A stretch of 64,000 nt of DNA from Gammaproteobacteria bacterium (GTDB lineage: Bacteria > Pseudomonadota > Gammaproteobacteria > Pseudomonadales > Pseudohongiellaceae), in contig DUBM01000013.1 in assembly GCA_012960305.1 (NCBI GenBank), forward strand, positions 32,231-96,230, given 5' to 3'. A program made the position numbers and the translations under genes. This document shows, piece after piece, positions 9,872 to 20,085 of this stretch. The notes under the pieces are model-generated. The model worked only from the letters and a program-made list of their open reading frames with translations. It was not told where the DNA came from and did no database searches. The stretch's first letter is position 1. The number at the start of each line of letters is the position of its first letter.

Positions 9872-10744
9872 TTGAGTTGGATAGATAGAATTCTGCCCTC
9901 GATTTCCACCGAAAAGGGTGATACTAAGAAGCGCTCAAATGTGCCGGAAGGTGTGTGGAAGCAGTGTCCGCGCTGCGAGGCCATGCTTTATAAAAAATCT
10001 CTTAACGAAAACTATGATGTTTGCCCTAAGTGTGACCATCATCTGCGTATAACAGCGCGGCGAAGATTGGAGTTGTTTCTCGATGCTGACTTTCAGGAGG
10101 AATTAAATTCAGAATTAGAACCGGTAGATCTGCTGAAATTCAAAGATTTGAAAAAATATAAAGACCGCATATCGGCTGCTCAAAAGTCAACTGGCGAAAA
10201 AGACGCTTTGGTGGTTATGAAAGGGCAAGTGAAAGGCATCCCACTGGTTGTGGCGGCATTTGAATTCGCTTTCATTGGTGGTTCGATGGGCGCGGTGGTA
10301 GGTGAGAAATTTACCCAGGCAGTTAATACCTGTATTGTAGAAAAACTGCCCTTGGTTTGTTTTTCAACTAGTGGCGGCGCGAGGATGCAAGAAGCGCTAA
10401 TTTCTCTCATGCAAATGGCGAAAACTTCCGCAGCTCTGGAAAAGTTAAAGAGACAATCCCTTCCGTATATTTCGGTATTGGTGGATCCAGTATATGGTGG
10501 TGTTTCAGCGAGTTTAGCGATGTTGGGAGATATTAATATCGCGGAGCCTAACGCCCTAGTTGGTTTTACTGGTCCGGATGTTATTCGGCAGACCGTACGA
10601 GTAAAGCTACCAGAAGGCTTTCAGCGAAGTGAATTTCTTCTAGAGCATGGAGCGATAGACATGATTGTTCACCGTCGTAATCTGCGCGACAAAATTTCTT
10701 CACTGTTGGATAAATTCCTCCACTTTCGGCGCATTAGATCTTGA
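9872..10744 (+). CDS. accD: Acetyl-CoA carboxylase carboxyltransferase, beta subunit
   Basis: AccD with AccA moves the carboxyl group from biotin to acetyl-CoA, making malonyl-CoA for fatty acid synthesis. The four-cysteine zinc ribbon is Cys32, Cys35, Cys51, Cys54, followed by the crotonase-like domain ([20 protein letters not shown]). The family N-terminus MSWIDRILP is preserved, and its first codon is TTG at 9872; the next in-frame ATG lies inside the zinc ribbon, so the TTG start is well supported. An AAGGAT site precedes it. The stop overlaps the folC start in TTGA. Confidence 0.97.
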   Translation: MSWIDRILPSISTEKGDTKKRSNVPEGVWKQCPRCEAMLYKKSLNENYDVCPKCDHHLRITARRRLELFLDADFQEELNSELEPVDLLKFKDLKKYKDRISAAQKSTGEKDALVVMKGQVKGIPLVVAAFEFAFIGGSMGAVVGEKFTQAVNTCIVEKLPLVCFSTSGGARMQEALISLMQMAKTSAALEKLKRQSLPYISVLVDPVYGGVSASLAMLGDINIAEPNALVGFTGPDVIRQTVRVKLPEGFQRSEFLLEHGAIDMIVHRRNLRDKISSLLDKFLHFRRIRS

Positions 10745-12063
10745 TCGATAGAACGCTGGACGATTGGCTCGATCACATATCATCAGTTCATCCATATGAA
10801 ATTGAACTCGGCTTAGAGCGCATTGGGTTGGTCGCGAATCGCTTGGACATAAGCAGGCCAGCTCCTAATGTGGTCTCAGTTGCAGGAACTAATGGCAAAG
10901 GTTCTTGCGTCGCATTCATGGAAGGAGTTCTAGAGCATGCTGGTTATCGCATTGGTGTCTTCAGCTCTCCGCACATCCATCATTTTAATGAACGCATAAG
11001 AATTGGTGGTGCTGAAGCTTCTGACTCGGATATCTGTAGGGCTTTTGCGGCTATTGATGCAGCTCGGAAGGAGATTTCTCTAAGCTACTTCGAGTACGCG
11101 ACTATTGCAGCGTTATATCTTTTTCAATCTGCTGAGCTTGATTGCGTGTTATTAGAAGTCGGTTTAGGCGGGCGGCTAGATGCGGTTAATTTGATCGATG
11201 CTGATGTCGCAATTATTAGCAGTATTTCTCTCGATCATGAAGATTGGCTAGGGTCAGATTTAGAAATCATAGGCCAGGAAAAAGCAGGGATTATGCGTGC
11301 AAAGATTCCGGTTATTATCGGAGACCACAACCCCCCAAGGAGTTTGCGAATTAGAGCTAAAGAATTGGGAGCGCGGGCATTTTTCATAGATCAGGATTTC
11401 AATATTGATGTTGCAGCTGATCAGTCAAATTGGAACTGGCTGGGTAGCCAAGATGTTGGTCAAATCGTGGGCAAGAATAATTTACCCATGCCTAAATTGG
11501 CGCTGAGCAATGTGGCTACTGCGATGCAGGCATTACATCAGCTTCCGCTTAAGTTAAAGAGAGAGGATTACGTTTATGCCCTTATAAATACGTCACTTGC
11601 CGGAAGGTTTGAGGAGCGTCGAGATTCCCGCACTGGTAAAAAAGTTGTTTTTGACGTTGCTCACAACCCGGCTGCGGCACAGTTATTATGCCAAAATCTG
11701 CTTGAATATCGTTTTCAAAACCCAGAGATCGAGAGAATAGCTGCAGTCATCGCGGTCATGGCAGATAAAGATATTGAAGCAATGGCTATTGCTTTAGAAT
11801 CCTGCTTAGACATCTGGTATATTGCGCAAGTCGATGAGGTGCGAGGCCTGTCTGTTGGCGAGGCCTATCGGCGGATTAGCGAGGCTGTTGGAGGTTGTTC
11901 ATCTAGAGATAAGCTGGGAAGAAACATTACTGAACACAAATCTGTGCAAATGGCTTATGACTCTGCCTGCGATGCTTGCTCAGAAGCCGATTTAGTCGTG
12001 GTGACCGGTTCTTTTTTTACTGTCGCTGCAGTGAGGTTACTTACTGAAGAACTCGTTCATTAA
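10741..12063 (+). CDS. folC: Dihydrofolate/folylpolyglutamate synthase
   Basis: FolC adds glutamate to dihydropteroate and lengthens folate polyglutamate tails. The P-loop GTNGKGS is at residues 49-55 and the Mur-ligase-like second domain contains DVAHNPAAA. The start is TTG 10741, overlapping the accD stop by four bases (TTGA), with no ATG available before the P-loop. A total of 440 residues is normal. The accD-folC-dedD-cvpA-purF order is one of the most conserved gammaproteobacterial arrangements. Confidence 0.96.
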   Translation: MIDRTLDDWLDHISSVHPYEIELGLERIGLVANRLDISRPAPNVVSVAGTNGKGSCVAFMEGVLEHAGYRIGVFSSPHIHHFNERIRIGGAEASDSDICRAFAAIDAARKEISLSYFEYATIAALYLFQSAELDCVLLEVGLGGRLDAVNLIDADVAIISSISLDHEDWLGSDLEIIGQEKAGIMRAKIPVIIGDHNPPRSLRIRAKELGARAFFIDQDFNIDVAADQSNWNWLGSQDVGQIVGKNNLPMPKLALSNVATAMQALHQLPLKLKREDYVYALINTSLAGRFEERRDSRTGKKVVFDVAHNPAAAQLLCQNLLEYRFQNPEIERIAAVIAVMADKDIEAMAIALESCLDIWYIAQVDEVRGLSVGEAYRRISEAVGGCSSRDKLGRNITEHKSVQMAYDSACDACSEADLVVVTGSFFTVAAVRLLTEELVH

Positions 12064-12150
12064 GGGTTCGTGACTAAACGTAGTTAAAGAGTCAATTGTT
12101 TGACGTAGCTCAGTAGGAATTTAAATTTATGAATTTCGGAGTAAACCAGA

Positions 12151-12765
12151 TTGAATCAGAGTGCTAAACAACGCATTGTTGGTACTGTAGTACTTTTGAC
12201 TCTTGCTCTTATCTTTCTGCCTATCATTTTTGATGGTCAAGGCAGCTATCAAGGCACAGTTACTTCTAGGATCCCCGATGTGCCAAACATTCCGATTTTG
12301 GAAATACCTATTCAGACCCGACCAGTGGTCATCGCTAATACCGATGCAATAAATGCGAACAATCCAGCCGCTGGAGATTCGAGTCTCGCTACTACTGCAG
12401 AGGCTGTAGTTGAGGAGCCTGCTCAGGCCGATCAAAGCGATGACTTTGAAGTAATGATCAATACATCTGAGCCGGTATTTATCCGCGAAGTCCCTAATCT
12501 CTCTGCCACCGGTTTACCAGAAGGCTGGAGTGTGCGCCTCGGCTCATTCTCCAACTCCGAAAATGCTACTTCTCTTGTGCAAAAACTGCAGGCGGCAGGT
12601 TATAAGGTCTACACTAGGAGGATTCAAAGTGAAGTGGATGTTCTTACCGGGGTATTTGTGGGGCCTTGGATAGATAGGTCTAGAATTAATGAGTACCAGC
12701 AGCAATTACAGGAACAGTTCCAGCTCGCTGGTATTGTAGTGCGCTATGAAGTGGAGCAACTTTAG
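12151..12765 (+). CDS. dedD: SPOR-domain protein (DedD-like)
   Basis: DedD is a single-pass inner-membrane protein that collects at the division septum through a SPOR domain binding denuded peptidoglycan. Residues 9-27 form one membrane helix (VGTVVLLTLALIFLPIIF), residues 28-120 are a flexible periplasmic linker rich in Ala/Glu, and residues 122-204 fit a SPOR domain (WSVRLGSFSNSENATSLVQK and VFVGPWIDRSR). The start appears to be TTG 12151, because the next ATG is in the linker; GGAG lies about 10 bases upstream. The assignment rests on domain layout and position between folC and cvpA. Confidence 0.9.
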   Translation: MNQSAKQRIVGTVVLLTLALIFLPIIFDGQGSYQGTVTSRIPDVPNIPILEIPIQTRPVVIANTDAINANNPAAGDSSLATTAEAVVEEPAQADQSDDFEVMINTSEPVFIREVPNLSATGLPEGWSVRLGSFSNSENATSLVQKLQAAGYKVYTRRIQSEVDVLTGVFVGPWIDRSRINEYQQQLQEQFQLAGIVVRYEVEQL

Positions 12766-12779
12766 GAGTAGTTGGCATT

Positions 12780-13310
12780 TTGAGCGGTATGAATGAAGTC
12801 GATGCAGCGATATTAATTATAATAGTGTTATCTTGCCTATTTGGCTTGTGGCGCGGGCTGATAAAAGAGGTTTTGTCTTTATTGACTTGGGTCGCTGCAC
12901 TCTTGGTCGCTCGCGTTTATAGTGAAGTATTAGCGGAAATGCTTAGCAATGTTATAGGTAGTGCTGTGGTTCGATATCTAACTGCATTTGCGGTTCTTTT
13001 TGTCGTTGTTATGATGCTGGGAACTTTGTTGAATCACCTGATGTCGAAGTTGCTTACCGTTACGGGCCCTAAGTTCGCCGATAGATTGTTAGGTGGTGTA
13101 TTCGGAGTAGGAAGAGGCGCACTTATAGTTTTGGTCATTCTTGTTATTACCGGCGTCTTCGTCTCAAAGACGGAGCAGTGGCGACAGTCAGTGTTAATTC
13201 CTTACGGGCAGGAAGCTATCGAGTGGTTAAGGATACTCGTTGGCGACACTAACGCTTTTGATCTTTTACAGCAGCCAAATACAGTATCTCTAGAAGAGAT
13301 TCCCAATTAG
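12780..13310 (+). CDS. cvpA: CvpA family membrane protein
   Basis: CvpA proteins are small inner-membrane proteins first linked to colicin V production and nearly always placed before purF; their role concerns envelope homeostasis but is not well defined. The sequence shows about four hydrophobic segments (AAILIIIVLSCLFGLWRG near 10, then near 65-85 and 105-125) and the typical DRLLGGVFGVGRGAL motif. The AGGAG site at 12764-12768 is well spaced for TTG 12780; an ATG three codons later (12789) is the alternative. It lies 14 bases after dedD. Confidence 0.93.
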   Translation: MSGMNEVDAAILIIIVLSCLFGLWRGLIKEVLSLLTWVAALLVARVYSEVLAEMLSNVIGSAVVRYLTAFAVLFVVVMMLGTLLNHLMSKLLTVTGPKFADRLLGGVFGVGRGALIVLVILVITGVFVSKTEQWRQSVLIPYGQEAIEWLRILVGDTNAFDLLQQPNTVSLEEIPN

Positions 13311-13372
13311 ATAGAAGGTCGATTAATAGGTAAGAATTTTAGTTCGATAATAGGAATGGCGTGGAGCAAACT

Positions 13373-14902
13373 ATGTGCGGATTGGTTGGGGTGGTAGCTA
13401 GTAACAATGCTGGCGTTTGTCTCTATGACGCGTTAACTGTTTTGCAGCACCGAGGTCAAGACGCAGCTGGAATCATGACGAGTGATAACGGTAAACTCAA
13501 TTTACGCAAAGACAATGGTTTGGTTAAAGATGTATTCCATAATCGTCATATGCGTCGGTTAACTGGTCAGATGGGCATCGGTCATGTGCGTTATCCGACG
13601 GCCGGAGGTTCTAGCCCGGCGCTAGCACAACCTTTTTATGTTAATTCTCCGTATGGCCTTGCTCTTGCTCACAACGGCAATCTAACTAATGCGGTTGAGC
13701 TTAGTCGCGATTTGTTCAAACAAGACCTACGCCACATAAATACAGATTCTGACTCGGAAGTTCTGCTCAATATTTTTGCCCATGAGCTACAACAACGAGG
13801 AAAAATCGAACCGGAAGCTCGGGATATTTTTGCAGCGGTGGCTGGAGTTCACAATCGCTGCCGCGGCGGCTTTGCTGCAATTGTTATGTTAGCTGGCTAT
13901 GGCATTGTTGGTATGAGAGACCGCAACGGCATCAGGCCGTTAGTATTCGGAAGTCGTAAGGGCGGCGAGAAGGGAATGGAATATATGATCGCCTCGGAAA
14001 GCGTAGCTCTAGATTCTCAGGGCTTTACGATAGAGAGAGACGTGGCGCCTGGAGAAGCGGTGTTCGTAGATGTAAATGGTAAACTTCATACAAAAATATG
14101 CACAGAGCAGGGCGTTAAAACTCCTTGTATCTTTGAACATGTTTATTTTGCTAGGCCAGATTCGTTCATGGATAGCATTTCTGTTTATAAGGCGCGATTA
14201 AGAATGGGGGAAAAGCTAGGCAATAAAATCAAAAAGCTACGCCCGGACAATGATATCGACGTGGTTATTCCTATCCCAGACACAAGTAGGACTTCAGCGC
14301 TCGAATTGGCTAATAGATTGGGCCTAAAATTCCGCGAAGGATTTGTCAAGAACCGCTATATCGGTAGGACATTTATTATGCCTGGCCAGAGCCAGAGACG
14401 AAAATCGGTGAAGCAGAAGCTTAATGCCATAGATTTGGAGTTCAGAGGCAAGAATGTCTTATTGGTTGATGATTCAATTGTTCGAGGTACTACTTGCAAG
14501 CAAATCATTCAAATGGCCCGGGATGCTGGTGCGAATAAAGTGTATTTTGCCTCAGCAGCACCTGCTATTCGCTATCCAAACGTTTATGGTATAGATATGC
14601 CTGCAGCATCTGAATTAATAGCAGCCGGTAAAACAGAAAAAGAAATTGAAGAAATGATAGGAGCCGATTGGTTGATATATCAAGAGTTGGATGACCTTAT
14701 TGCATCGGCTTCCGAGGGCAATCCAGAAATTAAGCAGTTTGAATGTTCTATTTTCAATGGTGAATACATAACCGGTGACGTGGATGACTTGTATCTAAAA
14801 CGATTGGAAAATCTTCGTAGCGATGCTGCCAAGAAATCCAAAAAGAAGCAAAGTGATAAGAAAGGAAAGAATCTAATGGCTGATCGCCATAATGATGCAT
14901 AA
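13373..14902 (+). CDS. purF: Amidophosphoribosyltransferase
   Basis: PurF makes 5-phosphoribosylamine from PRPP and glutamine, the committed step of purine synthesis. It is an Ntn-hydrolase whose Cys2 becomes the N-terminal nucleophile after Met removal; starting at ATG 13373 gives MCGLVGV, so the in-frame GTG 13361 four codons earlier is rejected. A GTGGAG site precedes the ATG. The PRPP loop [13 protein letters not shown] is at residues 362-374 and the glutaminase motif HNGNLTN near 100-106. The last 25 residues are lysine-rich, a common unstructured tail. At 509 residues it is standard. Confidence 0.97.
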   Translation: MCGLVGVVASNNAGVCLYDALTVLQHRGQDAAGIMTSDNGKLNLRKDNGLVKDVFHNRHMRRLTGQMGIGHVRYPTAGGSSPALAQPFYVNSPYGLALAHNGNLTNAVELSRDLFKQDLRHINTDSDSEVLLNIFAHELQQRGKIEPEARDIFAAVAGVHNRCRGGFAAIVMLAGYGIVGMRDRNGIRPLVFGSRKGGEKGMEYMIASESVALDSQGFTIERDVAPGEAVFVDVNGKLHTKICTEQGVKTPCIFEHVYFARPDSFMDSISVYKARLRMGEKLGNKIKKLRPDNDIDVVIPIPDTSRTSALELANRLGLKFREGFVKNRYIGRTFIMPGQSQRRKSVKQKLNAIDLEFRGKNVLLVDDSIVRGTTCKQIIQMARDAGANKVYFASAAPAIRYPNVYGIDMPAASELIAAGKTEKEIEEMIGADWLIYQELDDLIASASEGNPEIKQFECSIFNGEYITGDVDDLYLKRLENLRSDAAKKSKKKQSDKKGKNLMADRHNDA

Positions 14903-15030
14903 ATGCTTAAGCAGTTGAGTCAGATGATTCGCAACAAGCTGCTAACAATAGGCGACGTGACTGCGGCTTACTTCGACATCGTTGTCTTGCTTGCGGCATA
15001 GGGCCTAAAAAGCCCAGAAGATACCAAAAC

Positions 15031-15384
15031 TTATCCCCCGGCAAGTTTTGCTTTCAGACCTTGGGCCTCTAGATAGTTTTTAACAACAACTCGATGATCG
15101 CCCTGGATTTCGATTGTGTTACTTTTGATAGTGCCGCCTGAACTGCAGAGAGTTTTTAATTTCTTGGCTAATATTTTAAGCTCCTCTTTAGAATATTGAA
15201 TACCAGAAATTACTGTTACGCCAACGCCTTTTCGCCCTTTGGTTTCTCGGCTAATAGTAATAGATTGAATTTGACTAGAGTCAGTATCATTAGTGCCAAC
15301 GCAGTTACATTTTCTCAAGGCTTTGCCGCATTTCGAGCAATGACTTAGCCCACTAGTTGAGTAAACGAGTTTTGATAAAGTCAT
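15031..15384 (-). CDS. yciH: SUI1/eIF1-like translation factor YciH
   Basis: Bacterial YciH resembles eukaryotic initiation factor eIF1 and can affect start-site fidelity in vitro; its role in cells is modest or unclear. The N-terminus has a possible small metal knuckle, Cys16, Cys19, Cys26 and Cys28 (CSKCGKALRKCNC), followed by the SUI1 core KGRKGVGVTVISGI, the GGTIK turn and the C-terminal IEIQGDHR and KAKLAGG. The 117-residue length is usual. It lies 77 bases downstream of batD on the same strand and may be read through from the Bat operon. It converges on purF with a 128-base gap. Confidence 0.93.
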   Translation of the reverse strand: MTLSKLVYSTSGLSHCSKCGKALRKCNCVGTNDTDSSQIQSITISRETKGRKGVGVTVISGIQYSKEELKILAKKLKTLCSSGGTIKSNTIEIQGDHRVVVKNYLEAQGLKAKLAGG

Positions 15385-15461
15385 GGGTATAAGTTCAATA
15401 GGTGTCGGCTTAATGAATTAATCGGCTACGTCAAGGAGAAATAATGATTGAATCGAGCGGC

Positions 15462-17249
15462 CTAAGTTTTATAGAGTGGCGGTAAAGCAAATCGATCTCG
15501 TTGCCGGCATTGTTTTAGGGCCTGCAATTTCTGCCTGCGCAAGCTGCTAATGAGTTTTAGGAAACCGGCATGATCAAAGTCACCGGCAGAGCTTCTTGAA
15601 TTGTCATTGTTAAATAGCGCGGTTTGAATACCGTGAGCGTATTCATGCAGTTCAACAGAGTCTTTTTGTTGGAGGATATCCTCCATGCTTATTATTTCTC
15701 GACTATCGACAAAATGGTTACACCAATTTATAAGAGTTTCTCTTAGGCCATTGAGGTCTCGTCCAGAAGCTTTGCTTTTTAATTGTCTAAATGCAACTGC
15801 TTCATTGTTTTGAGGGCTGTATTTCTGGATTAAAGCCTCGCGTCGATCACGAAAATAGTCTGCAATTTCTTTTTTGCGGCTAGCGATAGTTAGTTGATAG
15901 ACACTGATTGCGACAATGGCAAGTGCAGCAGCAATGAGATAGTTTAACCAAGAGGCGTCAACCTCAATAAATTCTGCCTCATTCTGTGCATCGATCATGC
16001 CCTGGTCCACTATTGGCGCGGCTGCTAGTAATTCTGCGAGATTTTCTGAGGTAACAATAGTTTGTTCAGCTGGTGCATCACCTTCGATTGTAGCGACCAT
16101 TAATCTAGTAGCGGGAACGATAGTGGCTTCAAGTTGATTAGTATCAATATTCCACCAGGGAATGGATATTTCTGGAATTTCAATGAAGCCAGCCTGAACA
16201 GGCACTATAGATGTTGTCTCGACCCGGGTTCCGACTATGGCGCCTTCTACAAAGGTGCGCTGGACATCAGCAGGGTCCGGATAGACATTAAGACCTTCAA
16301 CTGCAAGGTCGCTAAAAGGTGGAAGTACGGCGCCATCGAGGCCTTCAGCAACCATTGTTACGGTACGAACTAACGCATCACCAATCTGCAACCCGCTTAA
16401 ATCTGTATTCCATGTTTCTTCCATAGTTAGGTTCGAAACAGGTAGCCAGAATTCACTGTTCTGCACGGCTAAAGGGCGTTCCTGGACTTCCACGCTAGTA
16501 CCTTCGATAAAAGCAGTAACACGACGGGTATTCAGGTTTCTGAAAACAAAATTACTTGAACCATCTGTGACTTCGCCGCGGAATAGAATGTCTGGAAATT
16601 CTAGTGGCCCGCTACGCTGTGGAAAAATCACATAGCGTTTTTCGTAGACTCCGAAGCGCACGCCATCAATAAGTTTTTCATATTGATTAGGGGAGCCAAT
16701 TAATTGAATGACGGTATTAGGCATTTCCAATTCAGTAAATTGCGGATTACGAATTCCGTTGATGGTGTAGTAGAGACGTACAGTAAAGAGTAGTTGCTCC
16801 TGCACATAAACTGTCTCCTTATTAAATTCCAATTCAAGGAACAGTTCATCGCTATCTTGGTTGGAGCGAGGGCCTTCGTTAACGACAGTAATCGTGACTG
16901 GGTCGGTGGCACTGTCATTTATCTCGATTGCAGGGATGGTAAGCTCGCCTTCGTTGAGTGGAAACAAAGTAACTATATAGTCGGTCCATGATTCTACAGC
17001 GCCATTCACGGAACGGATTTGACTGCTGGTTCGAGTTCCCAGTACATCAAAGTCTTCGGTTAAGGGGGTCAGATCGAGTTGCATGCCTTGGCGTTGGTCA
17101 AATACCCTTATCGTATATGTTAAGGTTTCGCCTCGAGCAATCTCTGTTCTGTCAATGGTGACTTCAATTTCTTGGGCATTGACAATCTGGCTCATAGCTA
17201 AAGTGATTAAGAGATAGGCAAGTGCAGTAAGTGTTTTTAACATTTTCAC
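15462..17249 (-). CDS. batD: BatD-family periplasmic/membrane protein
   Basis: BatD belongs to the Bat (Bacteroides aerotolerance) group of MoxR-associated proteins; its biochemical role is unknown. The sequence has a signal peptide (about residues 1-25, ending VNAQEIEV), a long beta-rich extracytoplasmic part with repeated GETLTYTIRVF / KETVYVQEQLLFTVRLYY-type modules, a single membrane helix near 435-455 (YLIAAALAIVAISVYQL), and a basic cytoplasmic tail. GTG 17249 overlaps the stop of the previous gene as GTGA and sits 8 bases after GGAGGG, making it the best start; TTG 17252 and ATG 17243 are alternatives. It is the last gene of the moxR-bat operon. Confidence 0.85.
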   Translation of the reverse strand: MKMLKTLTALAYLLITLAMSQIVNAQEIEVTIDRTEIARGETLTYTIRVFDQRQGMQLDLTPLTEDFDVLGTRTSSQIRSVNGAVESWTDYIVTLFPLNEGELTIPAIEINDSATDPVTITVVNEGPRSNQDSDELFLELEFNKETVYVQEQLLFTVRLYYTINGIRNPQFTELEMPNTVIQLIGSPNQYEKLIDGVRFGVYEKRYVIFPQRSGPLEFPDILFRGEVTDGSSNFVFRNLNTRRVTAFIEGTSVEVQERPLAVQNSEFWLPVSNLTMEETWNTDLSGLQIGDALVRTVTMVAEGLDGAVLPPFSDLAVEGLNVYPDPADVQRTFVEGAIVGTRVETTSIVPVQAGFIEIPEISIPWWNIDTNQLEATIVPATRLMVATIEGDAPAEQTIVTSENLAELLAAAPIVDQGMIDAQNEAEFIEVDASWLNYLIAAALAIVAISVYQLTIASRKKEIADYFRDRREALIQKYSPQNNEAVAFRQLKSKASGRDLNGLRETLINWCNHFVDSREIISMEDILQQKDSVELHEYAHGIQTALFNNDNSRSSAGDFDHAGFLKLISSLRRQKLQALKQCRQRDRFALPPLYKT

Positions 17250-19030
17250 CAAATTTGCCCTCCATTCTGAATACTATTGGCGGTTCCATTTAACTGCCGT
17301 TGTCGGTACTGATAACGGAATTTTCGGCGCAGTAATTCGCCTGGATCATTTTCAATACGACGCAGCCACTGCTCCACAGACTGCTGTTCTTCAAATTCTT
17401 CATTGCTGCTTTCACTGGGTGTATTTTGCTCGCTATTCGATTCTGAATTTTCCTGATCTTCCGGTGGTTGATTCTGTTGTTCTTGTTGCTGTTGGTCTTG
17501 GTTGCCTTCTTGGCTTTGTTGATCTTGTTGGTCGCTATTTTCCTGGCTTTCTTCGGATTCACTTTCGGAATTTTGTTCGGAATCGTTTTCCTGGCTTTCG
17601 CCATCTTGATTCTCGCCGCTTTCTGATTCTTCTTGCTCTAATAGTTGTTCAACGATTTCCCTATTGTAAATCGCATCGTCGAGATTTGCATTGAGCCCCA
17701 ATGCCAAATCATAGGCTGCTATCGCTTCGGCATAATTGCCTGCAACTGCAAGAGCATTGCCTCGGTTGTAGTGGCCATCTTGTGTATCTACGTCACTGTA
17801 AGCGGCGACGGCGGCTTCATAGTTCTCAGCGCGGTAACTTGCAGCACCCGCCCATTCTGTTGATTCAAATAACACGGCTGCGGTTGCATGCTCCTCCGCA
17901 ACAAAAGCTTCCGCGCCTTGCTGGTCTCGGGTTTTCCATAAGTCTCGCCAATCGAGAGCTTGAGCTGGCTGGCTAGGAAGCATTAGGCCGGCGCCCGTAA
18001 CTAGGACCAGAGAAAATAACCAGCCTCGTCGAAAGCTCATTGCTGCGATCGGCAATACCAGTAGTAGAAGCCAGGGGCCTGTTTCATACCAAACATCAAA
18101 TTCTTCTTCGACATCACTGAGTTGATCGTCATCGAGTAATTCGAAATTAGTTAATAGATAAACCAGATCTGCGTCTGATAATTGAATATCGTGATATCTG
18201 CCATTGACTCGATTGGCTAAAGACTGCAGTACGTTTTTGTTAAGAGTAGGGGTCACCATAGCCCCGGTTTCGTCGGTCAAAAAGGTACCGTCGCTGGTGC
18301 GTATCGGCGCGCCTTCTTCGGTACCAATACCCATTATGAGGAGTTCGTAACCAGTTCCTTCAAGTTGTTCCGTGAGTAGCAATTCCTGATCAAATCCACT
18401 AATACCGTCGGTCATCAATAATATTTTACTTTGATTTCCCTCGGTTTCGTCGAGTAGGCCGATCGCCAGCTCCATCGCGGACATAGGATTGCTGCCGAAC
18501 AACGGCATGATGTTCGGACTAAGAGACGGCACTAAAGCGGCGATAGTTACTACATCGTCGGTAAGAGGTGTCACAGTATGTGCATCTCCCGCATAGACCA
18601 CTAAAGCAGTTTGTCCTTCGTCGCGAAGAACAAGAATGTCACGTAATTTGCGTTTTGCTAAATCAAGTCGGTTCGGAATATGATCGGGGGCAAACATCGA
18701 GAGTGATAGATCTAAAACGATCACCATAGCATCTTCTTTTTTTTGCACAGGCTGTGGGAATTTCTCCCAAACCGGACCTGCCATTGCCATTATCGATAGC
18801 AACCAAGCGCTGAATAAAAGGAGAAGGGGGGTACGCTGAGCAGCATTTTTGCTTCGGTCTAATAAATAAGGCAGTAGTGATTTGTCGATGGCTTTGTCCC
18901 AGGCGGTAACAGCTGTGTTTATACGCCATAGGGCAGCAAAAAAAATCAGCGTTGGCGCTAATGCTAATAGCCAAATTGGTCTTAGAAAGTGAAACTCCTG
19001 GAATAAGCTTACGGGTATTGAAAGTTCCAT
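17246..19030 (-). CDS. BatB/BatC fusion: VWA domain plus TPR region
   Basis: This 594-residue protein joins what are often two proteins. Residues 18-35 and 67-84 are membrane helices, then a von Willebrand A domain with the metal site DLSLS at 107-111 (BatB-like). After further hydrophobic helices around 320-355 comes a TPR region (about 385-470: GHYNRGNALAVAGNYAEAIAAYDLAL, described here only by motif) typical of BatC, and finally a striking Gln/Glu/Ser/Asn tract of about 90 residues at roughly 470-560. It overlaps batA by one base (TAATG) and batD by four, so the group is translationally coupled. VWA domains usually mediate metal-dependent protein contacts; the partner is presumably the MoxR ATPase complex. 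Confidence 0.87.
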   Translation of the reverse strand: MELSIPVSLFQEFHFLRPIWLLALAPTLIFFAALWRINTAVTAWDKAIDKSLLPYLLDRSKNAAQRTPLLLLFSAWLLSIMAMAGPVWEKFPQPVQKKEDAMVIVLDLSLSMFAPDHIPNRLDLAKRKLRDILVLRDEGQTALVVYAGDAHTVTPLTDDVVTIAALVPSLSPNIMPLFGSNPMSAMELAIGLLDETEGNQSKILLMTDGISGFDQELLLTEQLEGTGYELLIMGIGTEEGAPIRTSDGTFLTDETGAMVTPTLNKNVLQSLANRVNGRYHDIQLSDADLVYLLTNFELLDDDQLSDVEEEFDVWYETGPWLLLLVLPIAAMSFRRGWLFSLVLVTGAGLMLPSQPAQALDWRDLWKTRDQQGAEAFVAEEHATAAVLFESTEWAGAASYRAENYEAAVAAYSDVDTQDGHYNRGNALAVAGNYAEAIAAYDLALGLNANLDDAIYNREIVEQLLEQEESESGENQDGESQENDSEQNSESESEESQENSDQQDQQSQEGNQDQQQQEQQNQPPEDQENSESNSEQNTPSESSNEEFEEQQSVEQWLRRIENDPGELLRRKFRYQYRQRQLNGTANSIQNGGQIW

Positions 19031-20085
19031 TAGCTGCTACTTCCTGCTGCTGTGGAAGCATCTTCATCTATTTCTTCTATTCGTGCTCGACCTGCAAGTG
19101 ATAACCAAGGTATGGATGCTAGGGCGAAGATAAAGCTAATCAAAATTGCGGTGCCTAATGGCCAATAGTAAAGAACCATAGTGGGGCGATAAGTTTGTTC
19201 ATCTTGTTCAATGGTTTCTAAAAGATCTAATTCTTCGTAGATATCCACTAAATCATTTACATCCCGAGCACGAAAATATTTACCGCCCGTAGATTCAGCA
19301 ATCTGGGTTAACACTTGTTCATCCAGCTCTGCTGAAGGATTGATCGCTCGAGCACCAAAAAAAGTTCGCTGAACTACTTGGTCAGCACCAATGCCAATGG
19401 TGTAAATTTTTATGTTTTCAGTACGAGCTAATTGGCCAGCTTGTTCTGGTGAAACAGCTCCGGCGTTATTAACGCCATCGGTAAGCAGTACCAAGACTCG
19501 GCTGTTTTCCGGCCGAGTACGTAAATGAATAACTGCAAGTCCTATGGCATCGCCAATGGCAGTAGCAGATTCTTCGATGATTCCGATTTCTGCTTCTTCT
19601 AAGAGCGTTCCAACGGTTTTGCGATCAAAAGTGAGAGGTGCCTGAATATAGGCATGAGCGGCAAACAAAATGAGACCTAGTCGATCGCCTTCGCGGCGTT
19701 CAACAAAATCACCAACAACGGCTTTTACCACATCGATGCGAGAAGCCTGACGGTTTCCTACTACCATGTCCTGTGCTTCCATACTGCCAGAAATATCTAC
19801 TGACAACATTAGATCGCGCCCTGTAGATGGGAGCTGGACAGGGTCACCTAGATACTGTGGTCTGGTCGCTGCGATTACTACTAATAGCCAAATCAGCGTA
19901 CAGCAAATTAGATTAAAAAGACGACCACTAGTGATGTTTTCGTTGTCTGACTGGAGCCGCTTCAAAATACTAAAGAACGGTACATAAAGTGCCGCATCCT
20001 GTCGTGGCGCACGAGAGAGTAAGAGATACACTATAAAGGGAAGAGGTAAGGCAAAAGCTACCCACGGCCATGTAAATTCAAGCAT
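19030..20085 (-). CDS. batA: BatA-like VWA-domain membrane protein
   Basis: BatA has hydrophobic helices at about residues 8-24 and 57-73, a von Willebrand A domain with intact metal site DISGS at 97-101 and the usual LLTDGVNNAGAVSP segment, and a C-terminal helix near 305-330. It therefore most likely places the VWA domain on one face of the inner membrane. ATG 20085 overlaps the end of the DUF4381 gene by eight bases and its own stop touches the next ATG (TAATG). Function in detail is not known; the family co-occurs with MoxR ATPases. Confidence 0.88.
   Translation of the reverse strand: MLEFTWPWVAFALPLPFIVYLLLSRAPRQDAALYVPFFSILKRLQSDNENITSGRLFNLICCTLIWLLVVIAATRPQYLGDPVQLPSTGRDLMLSVDISGSMEAQDMVVGNRQASRIDVVKAVVGDFVERREGDRLGLILFAAHAYIQAPLTFDRKTVGTLLEEAEIGIIEESATAIGDAIGLAVIHLRTRPENSRVLVLLTDGVNNAGAVSPEQAGQLARTENIKIYTIGIGADQVVQRTFFGARAINPSAELDEQVLTQIAESTGGKYFRARDVNDLVDIYEELDLLETIEQDEQTYRPTMVLYYWPLGTAILISFIFALASIPWLSLAGRARIEEIDEDASTAAGSSS

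Noticed and set aside
15001..15015. GGGC-CTAAAAA-GCCC hairpin between purF and yciH
   Set aside because: Only a 4-bp stem and no T-run on either strand; not convincing as terminator.
17290..17604. Basic minus-strand frame inside the BatB/C tract
   Set aside because: Frame-shifted reading of the Gln/Glu/Ser low-complexity region.
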